A DNA stretch of 64,000 bases, from positions 310,001-374,000 of the forward strand of contig PJFC01000002.1 in the NCBI GenBank assembly GCA_003574885.1, in the 5' to 3' direction. This stretch comes from Geobacter sp. (lineage in GTDB: Bacteria; Desulfobacterota; Desulfuromonadia; Geobacterales; Geobacteraceae). Positions 1 through 8,140 of this stretch are shown here, one piece after another (the stretch's first letter is position 1; each line of letters begins with the position of its first letter). A program made the translations under genes and the position numbers. Below the pieces are notes generated by a model. That model was not told the DNA's origin. It did no database searches and was given only the letters and a program-made list of their open reading frames with translations.

Positions 1-398
1 GACGGGAAAGCAGGACTTCCCTTAAAGTGCACGCTCCAGATTTCAGCAGAATGTCGGGCAAACTCCCTCCCCATCTTCCCCATGCAATCAGTCGTGCAGT
101 CATGCATATTCATGACAATTTCAGCCGCACTCTTTATCTCGATGACCTGGCGCGTGCAGCCCATCTCAGCAAATTTCACTTCTGCCGAAACTTCAAGCAT
201 TATATCGGCGTAAGCCCGATGCGTTTTGTGAACATGGTCAAGATCAGGAAGGCGCAAGCCCTGCTACTGCAGGCCAATGTCACCATTTCGACCGTAGCCT
301 ACAGTCTGGGATTCAACGACCAGAGCGAATTTACGCGACAGTTCAAGAACATTACCGGCGTCTCCCCCTCTGCGTACCGGCGTTCCCACCTCCACTGA
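1..398 (+). CDS. AraC-family transcriptional regulator, C-terminal part (5'-truncated by window edge)
   Basis: The visible frame encodes an AraC/XylS-type double helix-turn-helix DNA-binding domain. Residues such as LDDLARAAHLSKFHFCRNFK and the second-helix signature SLGFNDQSEFTRQFKNITGVSP are typical of the family, and the protein ends soon after this domain, as usual. A GTG at 27 could start a 123-residue stand-alone domain. However, the frame has no stop back to base 3 and no clear ribosome site precedes 27, so an N-terminal sensing or receiver domain probably lies outside the window. It converges on the haem protein at 471-1685. Its target and ligand cannot be read from this fragment. Confidence 0.85.
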   Translation, partial: RESRTSLKVHAPDFSRMSGKLPPHLPHAISRAVMHIHDNFSRTLYLDDLARAAHLSKFHFCRNFKHYIGVSPMRFVNMVKIRKAQALLLQANVTISTVAYSLGFNDQSEFTRQFKNITGVSPSAYRRSHLH

Positions 399-419
399 TC
401 TCTTCTCTTCCATAAACAT

Positions 420-444
420 GAGGGGAGGGCCAAACCCTCCCCTC
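420..444. terminator. Bidirectional terminator-like hairpin between convergent genes
   Basis: A perfect 10-bp inverted repeat (GAGGGGAGGG and its complement) has a 5-nt loop and lies between two convergently transcribed genes. There is no long T tract, so termination efficiency is uncertain. Confidence 0.6.
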
Positions 445-470
445 GGTTCATCCTCACAAAGTACGCTCGA

Positions 471-1685
471 TCATTGCCGCACAGTTGTTACCGCCGTTGC
501 CTGGTCGACGTCCGCATCGTTGTCAACAACGGTGGCAGTCCAGGTTATATCCCCCAATACAGTGGGTGTGAATGGTGGGAATTTGAACATGACCGTTTCG
601 GCCGGTGGTACGGAGACGTTGATGGTTTCGCTGTAGACCTGGTTGCCGTTCTGCATGCCGACCAGGGTTGCCGTGGAGGTCCCGGGGCCGGTCCCCTCAT
701 TGAAGAGCCAGAGGTGGAAATTCACCGAGTTCGCCTTACCTTTGTCCTTCAGTTTGATCTCTTTGGTTGCCATGAACTTCTGGATGTCGAAGTCGAACTC
801 GGTAAGCGGCGGTGTAGTGACGCCGCTCCCGGCAAGGTTCAGGACGGCCGGGTTGGTGACCGGGTCATTGCTGGTGATGTTCAGGCAGCCGGTGTCGGTA
901 GTTGTATCCACTGGCGCGTAGACTACCGACAGGGTCTGACTGCTCCCCGGGGTGACCGTGAACGGCGCCGGCGGTGACCAGGTGAACTCCGTGCTGGTCC
1001 CGGTGCAGAGGGCGATAGCGGTGACGTTGAGATCAGCGGTGCCCGTGTTTTGCACCAGAGTTGTCAGTGTTGCGGACCCGCCGGTGAGGATGGAGCCGAA
1101 ATTCAGGGAGGCGGGGTTCAGGGCGATGCTCGGCGTTAGTACCGGGGTTACCGCGACCGTAAAGGAGTTGGTGCTGACGATTTCCTGCCCGTGTTCGGGG
1201 TTGTTCGGGTCGGGTGTCCAGCGTGGTCCGAAAAAGGCGCCGCTGGCGTCGAACTGGTTGCCGTACCAGGCGACGTTCCAGGTGTAATCTCCCGCTGCCG
1301 TGGGCGCCGGTGCGGTCAGGGTGATCGGGAAGCCGGAGCCGCCTCCAATTCCGGACGGGCCGGTGCTTCTTGCCAGCTCAACCATGTTCTGGTCATAGAG
1401 GATCGCACGAATCCATCCTGTCCGGTAGCCACCGGTAATGTTGACGCTCACTGTTTCGCCGGGTGCATAGGTCTGTTTGTCGGTCGTGCCGGCAACGTTG
1501 AGGTCGCTTTTTGTGCTGTCCGTGTGTACGCCGTGGGCGTGGCAGCCGTTGCATGTTGAAGTCGCGCCATGGCAGTCGGCACAGTTGGTGGTGTAGTAAC
1601 CCGAAAATGCATGTGAATTAGGTACCCACGACATCCAGGCGGCGAGCGCCAGAATGCAACAGAATACCAAGGATGCTTTTTTCAT
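471..1685 (-). CDS. Secreted two-haem c-type cytochrome-like protein with choice-of-anchor D (HYDIN-type) domain
   Basis: A 404-residue exported protein. Residues 1-26 form a Sec signal peptide with cleavage expected after SHA. Two haem-binding motifs follow at once, CADCH (35-39) and CNGCH (45-49). The rest is beta-rich: an Ig-like segment at about 55-175, then a choice-of-anchor D/ASPM-SPD-2-Hydin-type segment at about 185-290 (ASLNFGSILTGGSAT; TSNDPVTNPAVLNLAGSG), and a C-terminal beta domain. A good AAGGAG ribosome site precedes the ATG. The probable location is the periplasm or cell surface, possibly as an electron-transfer or scaffold protein. The haem motifs and signal are seen directly; the electron-transfer role is inferred. 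The long AT-rich gap upstream probably carries its promoter. Confidence 0.75.
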   Translation of the reverse strand: MKKASLVFCCILALAAWMSWVPNSHAFSGYYTTNCADCHGATSTCNGCHAHGVHTDSTKSDLNVAGTTDKQTYAPGETVSVNITGGYRTGWIRAILYDQNMVELARSTGPSGIGGGSGFPITLTAPAPTAAGDYTWNVAWYGNQFDASGAFFGPRWTPDPNNPEHGQEIVSTNSFTVAVTPVLTPSIALNPASLNFGSILTGGSATLTTLVQNTGTADLNVTAIALCTGTSTEFTWSPPAPFTVTPGSSQTLSVVYAPVDTTTDTGCLNITSNDPVTNPAVLNLAGSGVTTPPLTEFDFDIQKFMATKEIKLKDKGKANSVNFHLWLFNEGTGPGTSTATLVGMQNGNQVYSETINVSVPPAETVMFKFPPFTPTVLGDITWTATVVDNDADVDQATAVTTVRQ

Positions 1686-2400
1686 GACGAGTTCTCCTTT
1701 TGATGATTTACGTATGAAACTGATTCAAGTTTAGCTGATTATGTGACCCACTGGACTCACCCCCTTTTTACTGTGACGGTTGATCCGAGAGCAGGTCGGA
1801 ACGTCAAGCTCTCGTGGTGCCGGCCCTGGAAGAAAAGGTGCAATAAATGGGTTACTGCGGTGGAAAGTACCGAGGATTGTCAGTGACAGGAAAGGGAAGT
1901 CGACAAGGCGCTCATGTATGAGAGACTGTATGAAAATATCTGTTAATCCCATCTCCAAGAATAGGTTGATGTACTATTGTTTCAAATATAGTCGTTATAG
2001 TGGTAATAGCTAGGACTATGTTGCTGTTAATTATACTTATATTGCTCACTATCTGACCGACTAAATAACACCTCCACATTATTCATTTGTAGATATAAGA
2101 ATATACAGTAACTAACAGACACAAATACTTAGTTAAATATAGAACACGTTATAATTAACATATTGTTATGCAATAACAGTCGTAGCTGATAGTATGTCAA
2201 AAAAATATTTTCGCACTGTATGGTTTTCTCAGCCAATACATCTCCTTCGCTGATTTTAACCACGTCAAAAAGCAATTTTTCACTAAAATATAGCAATAAT
2301 TCCCCTAGCTATTTGCTCAATGCCTTCTAGACTGTTTGCAGACATTTACTTCAAATATCAAACAATTAACGGTGATTGTGCATTTTGGGGGGGCGTTGGC
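1686..2400. other. AT-rich intergenic region without a supportable gene
   Basis: This stretch of about 700 bases separates two divergent secreted-protein genes. Its right half (about 1960-2330) is markedly AT-rich with many stops in all frames. Short open frames at 1731-1958 (minus) and 1780-2013 (plus) have no recognisable product, and I saw no convincing ribosome site for either. It must hold both promoters. I looked for a GEMM/c-di-GMP riboswitch consensus and did not find one. Confidence 0.5.
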
Positions 2401-4275
2401 TTGAGAGCAATCCTTGCTGCATTTTTTATGCTGATGGTCGCAGTTGGCTCGGCTGCCGCATATGGCGACATCCAGGCAATAGCCGCCGGATCCGGTCACA
2501 CGGTTGTCCTTAAAAACAACGGGACGGTCTGGGCCTGGGGTGATAACTATTATGGCCAGCTCGGTGACGGCACAACTACGGAGCGGCATGCTCCGGTTCA
2601 GGTGACGGGCCTTGCCGGGATAACAGCAGTTGCAGCAGGGGATTATCATACCGTTACCCTGAAAAACGACGGAACTGTCTGGGTTTGGGGAGACAACTAC
2701 TGTGGCCAGCTCGGTGACGGTACGACTACGGAGCGCCAATCACCGATCCAGGTGACGGGCCTTGCCGGGGTGACGGCCATAGCCGGAGGGGATGCGCATA
2801 CCGTTGCGCTGAGAAACGACGGGACTGTCTGGACCTGGGGTGACAACTATTACGGCCAGCTTGGCGACCGCACGGTCACGGAGCGCCATAGTCCGGTCCA
2901 GGTGACAGGCCTTGCCGGGGTGGTCGCTATTGCAGCGGGATATTGCTATACCGTTGCGCTGAGAAACGACGGGACGGTCTGGACCTGGGGTATCAACTCT
3001 TATGGACAGCTTGGTGATGGAAAAACCATTGAACGCCATGCCCCGGTCCAGGTGACGGGCCTTACCGGTGTTACTGCCATTGAAGCGGGATGGTCTCACA
3101 CGGTTGCCCTGAAAAACGACGGGATGGTCTGGGCCTGGGGGGACAACTATTATGGCCAGCTCGGCGATGGGTCAACCACGGAGAGCCATTCTCCGGTCCA
3201 GGTGACAGGCATTGCCGGTGTTATTAAAGTCGTGGCTGGGGGAGTTCATACGGTAGCCCTGAAAAATGACGGGGCCGTCTGGACGTGGGGAGATAACAGT
3301 TATGGCCAGCTCGGCAACGGGACGACTGCAGAAAGTGATGCTCCGACCTTCGTGACGGGGCTTGTCGGGGTGATCGCCGTTGCAGCGGGAGATTATCATA
3401 CAATCGCCCTGAAAAGTGACGGGACAGTCTGGTCATGGGGGGATAACTATTATGGCCAGCTTGGCGACGGTACGACCACCCAACGCCTTTTCCCAATATC
3501 AGTCAGCACCCTTGCGCAACCTGCCAGGATCGGTGTCTTTAGTGAAGGCTACTGGTATCTTGATACGAATCAAAGTCGGGTGTGGGAAGGCAGCTCTGCT
3601 GATTACCTCGGCATTTTCGGTCTTGGTATTGCGGGTGCAATACCCGTTGCCGGCGACTGGAACGGTTTAGGTAGTACCAAGATCGGCGTTTATGATCCGG
3701 CCACAAGCACATGGTATTTGGACGATAACAACGATGGACAGTGGACCGGCATGCCGTCCGACAAATTATGCTGGTTCGGTATCCCGGGCGGTATTCCCGT
3801 GACCGGCGACTGGAACGGGAATGGCAGCACCAAGATCGGTGTCTATGATCCTGTTACGACCATATGGTATCTGGACTATAACGGCGATGGGAAGTGGAAC
3901 GGCACACCGTTCGACAAATCATACTGGTTCGGCATTCCTGGTGGGATTCCCTTGGCTGGCGATTGGAATGGTAGCGGTACGACAAAGATCGGCATCTACG
4001 ACCCTGCCAGTTCAAGATGGTATCTGGATTACAACGGTGATGGACAGTGGAGCGGTACGACCACCGACAAGTCTTCTGTCTTCGGCTTTGCAGGTGTCAA
4101 ACCGGTAGCAGGAGATTGGAACGGCAGTGGTACTACCAAGATCGGCGTTTATGATCCTGCCACTGCCACATGGTATCTGGACGTCAATGGTAATGGACTA
4201 TGGGAAGGACAACCTCTCGATGCGATTGCCAATTTCGGCTTTGCAAGTGCAACTCCGATTACCGGCAAATGGTAG
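2401..4275 (+). CDS. Secreted RCC1-repeat beta-propeller protein with C-terminal FG-GAP-like repeats
   Basis: An exported repeat protein. The signal peptide ([19 protein letters not shown]) begins at a TTG at 2401, which has a G-rich ribosome site just upstream. The same frame is open from an ATG at 2320, but that start lacks a ribosome site and would put 27 residues before the signal. The mature protein has seven 50-residue RCC1-type repeats (core [15 protein letters not shown]), predicted to close a seven-bladed beta-propeller. Five repeats of about 51 residues follow ([13 protein letters not shown] ... [12 protein letters not shown]), resembling FG-GAP/VCBS-type units. No enzyme motif or anchor is visible. 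An extracellular binding or adhesion role is plausible but inferred. Confidence 0.8.
   Translation: MRAILAAFFMLMVAVGSAAAYGDIQAIAAGSGHTVVLKNNGTVWAWGDNYYGQLGDGTTTERHAPVQVTGLAGITAVAAGDYHTVTLKNDGTVWVWGDNYCGQLGDGTTTERQSPIQVTGLAGVTAIAGGDAHTVALRNDGTVWTWGDNYYGQLGDRTVTERHSPVQVTGLAGVVAIAAGYCYTVALRNDGTVWTWGINSYGQLGDGKTIERHAPVQVTGLTGVTAIEAGWSHTVALKNDGMVWAWGDNYYGQLGDGSTTESHSPVQVTGIAGVIKVVAGGVHTVALKNDGAVWTWGDNSYGQLGNGTTAESDAPTFVTGLVGVIAVAAGDYHTIALKSDGTVWSWGDNYYGQLGDGTTTQRLFPISVSTLAQPARIGVFSEGYWYLDTNQSRVWEGSSADYLGIFGLGIAGAIPVAGDWNGLGSTKIGVYDPATSTWYLDDNNDGQWTGMPSDKLCWFGIPGGIPVTGDWNGNGSTKIGVYDPVTTIWYLDYNGDGKWNGTPFDKSYWFGIPGGIPLAGDWNGSGTTKIGIYDPASSRWYLDYNGDGQWSGTTTDKSSVFGFAGVKPVAGDWNGSGTTKIGVYDPATATWYLDVNGNGLWEGQPLDAIANFGFASATPITGKW
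2476..3525 (+). repeat. Seven tandem 150-bp RCC1 repeat units
   Basis: The coding sequence repeats with an exact 150-bp period seven times. Long stretches are nearly identical between units (for example the GGCCAGCT(C/T)GG block and the CAGGTGACGGG block), which suggests recent duplication or gene conversion. Confidence 0.85.
3526..4272 (+). repeat. Five tandem ~153-bp FG-GAP-like repeat units
   Basis: A second tandem array in the same gene. Each unit encodes about 51 residues with the order G(V/I)YDP, WYLD, NGDG and GDWNG. The last unit is incomplete at the C-terminus, and the first is the most diverged. Confidence 0.75.
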
Positions 4276-4547
4276 TACTGAACGTAATCAATGCTATTCC
4301 ATGTTCTTGTAGGACTAAGTAATTAGTAAACCTGCTCATACAACCTATCTATTTGTCCAAATGTCTTAGGACAAAATCAGACATTGCCCTCATTCAACCC
4401 CAAATTCAGTTTGTTAGAATATATTAAAAACAACGCTTTTCTGTGAGCGAGTTGTCGAGTTGCAGCGAGAGGCGGCGGGATTCGGAGTTTTATCTTGAGC
4501 ACCGAATCCAGTCATGGGAAACCAAAGGTCATGTGAAGGAGGAGAGA

Positions 4548-6209
4548 ATGAAAAATATATTTTTCACGGCTGCTATCCTTTTGCTTTTTTCCATCATGAA
4601 TGGCTGCAGCGGCGACGTCGGGGCCTCGCCTGTTTCAGAGGGAAAGGTCGCTGGTGCCGCCGGCAAGTATTCCCTGATAGCCTGGAACGACCTGGGGATG
4701 CACTGTATAGACAACGATTATTCAGTCTTCGCGATTCTTCCTCCCTACAACAACCTTCATGCCCAACTGATCGACCGCCTTACCGGGAAGACCGTGACAG
4801 AAGGGGTCACCGTGACCTACGTCGCAACGGCAGACACGCGCGGTTCAATCAATTCCACGAGCCAAGGGAAAACGAACTTCTGGGAGTGGGTGTCCGCCCT
4901 TTTCGGCGTGACCCTGCCGGTTAATACCGGCCTTGCGGGAAATCGGACGCCGGGGACCATCCCTGAGCCCATGTCCTATGATCAGGTTTCCGGTTACTGG
5001 AAGGCTGAAGGTATTCCGATCGTTCCCTACGATGATACCGGTGCCGCCAACTATTACCCGATGGTAATGGTGGAGGCCAGAGATAGCCGCGGGACAGTTA
5101 TCGCAACGACTGTTACGGTGTTGCCGATCAGCGATGAACTGGCGTGCAGCCGTTGTCATACGTCGGGTATCGGCGACCCGATGGCCCAACCGTCACCGGA
5201 CTGGGTCTACGATGCCAACCCCGTCAAGGATTGGCGACGAAACATCCTCCTTCTCCATGACACCAAGAATGCGGCAAATCCACTCTATGCCGATGCTCTT
5301 GCCCAGAAAGGGTATGACCCCGCCGGACTCCTGGCCACCTCCGATAGTGGAAGGCCGATCCTCTGTGCCGGTTGCCATCCCTCCAATGCCCTGGGAACCC
5401 ACGGAGTTGCCGGGGTGAAACAGCTCACCACCTCGATGCACTCGTGGCACGGGGTCAAGGCCATGGATGACAATACGGGAATGCCTCTCGGCGAGACCAT
5501 GGACCGAAGCGGCTGCTACTACTGCCATCCCGGCTCAACCACCCAGTGCCTGCGGGGTGTCATGGGGAGCACCCTGAAGCCTGACGGCTCTGCTGCACTC
5601 GAATGCCAGAGTTGCCATGGCTCAATGGCCGTCGTCGGCGGACCGGCGCGTGCCGGCTGGATCGATCTGCCCAAGTGCCAGTACTGCCACTACCAGGCAG
5701 ACGACGGGACCTACGTACGCGAGACCTCGGCATTCGACGCATCCGGAAACTTCCGGCAAACCACGAGCATATTCACGACCGGACAGACGCTTTTCAAGTT
5801 AGGCGCGACCCATGGAAACATGCAGTGCGAGGCATGCCATGGTTCAACCCATGCAGAATATGCCTCCTCTGAAGACAACGACAACGTGCAGAGCATCAAA
5901 CTCCAAGGGTACTCCGGAACCATCGCGGAATGCACGGTCTGCCACCTGCGGGAATTGCCGCAAAGCGATGCCGGCGGACCCCATGGTCTTCACACCATCG
6001 GCTCGACGTGGGTATATACTCACACCAAGGCTGCCAAAGCCGATCCGGAAGCGTGTACTGTCTGCCACGGCAAGGACTACCGGGGGACACGTCTCTCCCG
6101 AACGTTTACGTCACGAAGTTTCCGGACCACCGGACCTGAAATGAAAGTTTATGCCAAAGGGGAGATGGTTGGGTGTTACGAATGCCATAACGGCCCTGGT
6201 GGCAGATGA
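4548..6209 (+). CDS. Nine-haem c-type cytochrome lipoprotein
   Basis: The start is the ATG at 4548 behind AAGGAGGAGAGA. The upstream in-frame codons lack a ribosome site and would bury the signal. The 553-residue product begins with a lipoprotein-type signal (MKNIFFTAAILLLFSIMNGC, lipid cysteine at residue 20). A beta-rich N-terminal part (AWNDLGMHC and following) precedes nine CxxCH motifs: CSRCH, CAGCH, CYYCH, CQSCH, CQYCH, CEACH, CTVCH, CTVCH and CYECH. Such proteins carry electrons across the periplasm or outer membrane in metal-reducing bacteria. The multicopper oxidase gene follows 159 bp downstream on the same strand, so the two are probably co-expressed. The electron donor and acceptor are not evident. 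Confidence 0.85.
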   Translation: MKNIFFTAAILLLFSIMNGCSGDVGASPVSEGKVAGAAGKYSLIAWNDLGMHCIDNDYSVFAILPPYNNLHAQLIDRLTGKTVTEGVTVTYVATADTRGSINSTSQGKTNFWEWVSALFGVTLPVNTGLAGNRTPGTIPEPMSYDQVSGYWKAEGIPIVPYDDTGAANYYPMVMVEARDSRGTVIATTVTVLPISDELACSRCHTSGIGDPMAQPSPDWVYDANPVKDWRRNILLLHDTKNAANPLYADALAQKGYDPAGLLATSDSGRPILCAGCHPSNALGTHGVAGVKQLTTSMHSWHGVKAMDDNTGMPLGETMDRSGCYYCHPGSTTQCLRGVMGSTLKPDGSAALECQSCHGSMAVVGGPARAGWIDLPKCQYCHYQADDGTYVRETSAFDASGNFRQTTSIFTTGQTLFKLGATHGNMQCEACHGSTHAEYASSEDNDNVQSIKLQGYSGTIAECTVCHLRELPQSDAGGPHGLHTIGSTWVYTHTKAAKADPEACTVCHGKDYRGTRLSRTFTSRSFRTTGPEMKVYAKGEMVGCYECHNGPGGR

Positions 6210-6368
6210 TACGAAGACAACAAGGTGATGTTGCGCAGAAGCTAATTTGCGACATGGCGCACGAGCCCGCCCTCCGGGGCGGGTTTCGTCTGCCCGGTCA
6301 TTATTCACACATAAAATTGGAACAAAATTTCTTTTCTGTAATTACCCCTACTAAAGGAGGAAACTGCC

Positions 6369-7907
6369 ATGGCAAAGGGACTCAGCCGGAGGAAATTCAT
6401 CACCGCGACATCTGCTGGGGTTGCCGGTATCTATGTCGGCCTACACGCCGGTCTGGCCCGGGCCATGATGGGGAGTGGCGGCATGGGTGGTGGTGGCATG
6501 GGGGGGACGACCGTGACGATTGTCGACCCGCCGCCGGGAGCGCCGTACTTCGAAATACCCACCGCTGTAAAAAACAGCGCGGGGGCCTACGAACTGCTGG
6601 TGAAGGAGGCAAAGCTGCGGCTGAACGGCGCGCCGGTGACCCTCCTCACCTACAACGGCATGTATCCGGGGCCGGTCATCCGGGCTGCCCAGGGTGACAT
6701 GCTCAAGGTGCGCATGGTCAACGGGCTGCCGAAAACGACCTCCACCAATATTCTCGGGCACCGACGCAATATCACCAATATCCACACCCACGGCCTTCAT
6801 GTGTCGCCGTCGGGAATGGCGGACAACATGATGATGATGGCGGCGCCCGGCGAGACGCTTGATTACGAATACGATCTTGCTTACGAGGAGCCGGGGCATT
6901 TGAATTTCTATCATCCCCACGTCCATGGCACGGTTGCCGAGCAGTACTGGGGAGGGCTCGCCGGCCCACTGGTGATCGAGGACAAAGAGGGGAGGGGGGC
7001 CGGGCCCCTTGGCGGCTACGAGACCCACGTCATGTTCATCAAGGACATCACCATCAGCAGTGGTCTTCCGGAACCGTATACCTCAACCTCCCAGTTCATG
7101 CGGGGGAAGGAGGGAAACCTGGTGATGGTGAACGGGCGGGTGAACCCGGTCCTGTCGATACGGCCCGGGCAGGTGCAGCGGTGGCAGATCGTCAACGCCT
7201 GCAATGCCCGCTTTCTGAATCTCTCCCTTGACAGGCACTCCCTCTGGCTGGTCGGTACCGACGGCGGGCTCCTGGACAAGCCCTATCAACTCTCCACCAT
7301 CCTCCTCGCGCCGGGAGAGAGGATCGATGTTCTGGTGAAGGCTGATCAGGCAGGTGGGAATTTCAAGTTCCTGTCGCTTCCGTACGACAGGGGAATGAGC
7401 TCTCTGCAACAGGTTACGCTTCTGACCCTTGCCTACAGCGGGATTTCCACGAGCGATACCCTTCCCCTGTCGGTAAATCCGGCAGCGGCGCGTCTGAACA
7501 TGAACCTCACCCTCCTGCCGCGGCGGCAGATAACTCTGAGCATGATGATGGGAAAGGGGTACATCAACGGCATCTCCTTCACGGGGATGGACAATGCCTA
7601 CACGATCATGTCCCGTCCCGGCACGTACGAAGTCTGGGAGATCTCCAACCAGAGCAACATGGACCACCCGTTCCACCAGCACGTCAATTCGTGCCAAGTC
7701 CTCTCCATCTCCGGCGGAGATAGCGGCTATGCCTCACTCTACACGACCATTCCCGCCTGGAAGGACGTGGTCACGATCCCGAAGATGGGGAGTGCCACCA
7801 TGCTCGTACCGGTCATGGACTACGACGGAATGACCATGTTCCACTGCCACATTGTCGAGCATGAGGATATCGGAATGATGGGGGTTTGGGACATCATGAT
7901 GATGTGA
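6369..7907 (+). CDS. Tat-exported multicopper oxidase
   Basis: A 512-residue three-cupredoxin multicopper oxidase with a strong ribosome site (AAAGGAGG) before the ATG. The N-terminus carries a twin-arginine signal (SRRKFI, Arg 7-8) with cleavage near residue 32. A Met/Gly-rich stretch (about 33-46) follows. All four copper motifs are present: HTH (139-141), HPHVH (182-186), HPFHQH, and HCHIVEHEDIGMM (His 492, 494, 498, with axial Met 503). Known families oxidise Cu(I), Mn(II), Fe(II) or phenolics. Partnership with the upstream nine-haem lipoprotein suggests extracellular metal redox chemistry as in Geobacter OmpB/OmpC-type proteins, but the substrate is inferred. Confidence 0.9.
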   Translation: MAKGLSRRKFITATSAGVAGIYVGLHAGLARAMMGSGGMGGGGMGGTTVTIVDPPPGAPYFEIPTAVKNSAGAYELLVKEAKLRLNGAPVTLLTYNGMYPGPVIRAAQGDMLKVRMVNGLPKTTSTNILGHRRNITNIHTHGLHVSPSGMADNMMMMAAPGETLDYEYDLAYEEPGHLNFYHPHVHGTVAEQYWGGLAGPLVIEDKEGRGAGPLGGYETHVMFIKDITISSGLPEPYTSTSQFMRGKEGNLVMVNGRVNPVLSIRPGQVQRWQIVNACNARFLNLSLDRHSLWLVGTDGGLLDKPYQLSTILLAPGERIDVLVKADQAGGNFKFLSLPYDRGMSSLQQVTLLTLAYSGISTSDTLPLSVNPAAARLNMNLTLLPRRQITLSMMMGKGYINGISFTGMDNAYTIMSRPGTYEVWEISNQSNMDHPFHQHVNSCQVLSISGGDSGYASLYTTIPAWKDVVTIPKMGSATMLVPVMDYDGMTMFHCHIVEHEDIGMMGVWDIMMM

Positions 7908-7990
7908 TCCCGGATTGTTTTACCCTGAGGCCAAAACCATCATTCTTCCGGCAGGCCCTGTAAATCGGTTTTAAGCAGGGGAGATACATT

Positions 7991-8098
7991 ATGAAAAGAG
8001 GGATTGTTGCCGGATTTCTTCTGGGAACCGACAGTCAGGCGGATTATGAAAAGGTCTTTGAGCATCTGCAGCGAGTCCTTTATCGGGTCTACCTTTGA
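7991..8098 (+). CDS. Possible 35-residue small protein, unknown
   Basis: An ATG preceded by an AGGGGAGA ribosome site opens a 35-codon frame ending TGA. It starts MKRGIVAGFLLGTDSQADYE and ends in a Leu/Arg-rich helix. It sits between two convergent genes and has no recognised family. It could be a remnant of a larger gene or chance; only the ribosome site and spacing support it. Confidence 0.25.
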   Translation: MKRGIVAGFLLGTDSQADYEKVFEHLQRVLYRVYL

Positions 8099-8140
8099 AC
8101 CGGGCGCATTTAATCTCCGCGGGCGTGGCACTTTTTCGCC

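Noticed and set aside
1731-2013. Overlapping short frames on both strands in the 1.7-2.0 kb gap
   Set aside because: No recognisable product or ribosome site. They may be remnants of older genes, but the sequence does not show it.
1686-4547. Possible GEMM/c-di-GMP riboswitch before the cytochrome and repeat-protein genes
   Set aside because: The conserved GEMM sequence blocks were sought by eye on both strands upstream of 471-1685, 2401-4275 and 4548-6209 and not found.
8126-8140. TGGCAC resembling a sigma-54 -24 element
   Set aside because: The matching TTGC -12 element is missing at the required spacing, and it sits in a convergent gene junction.
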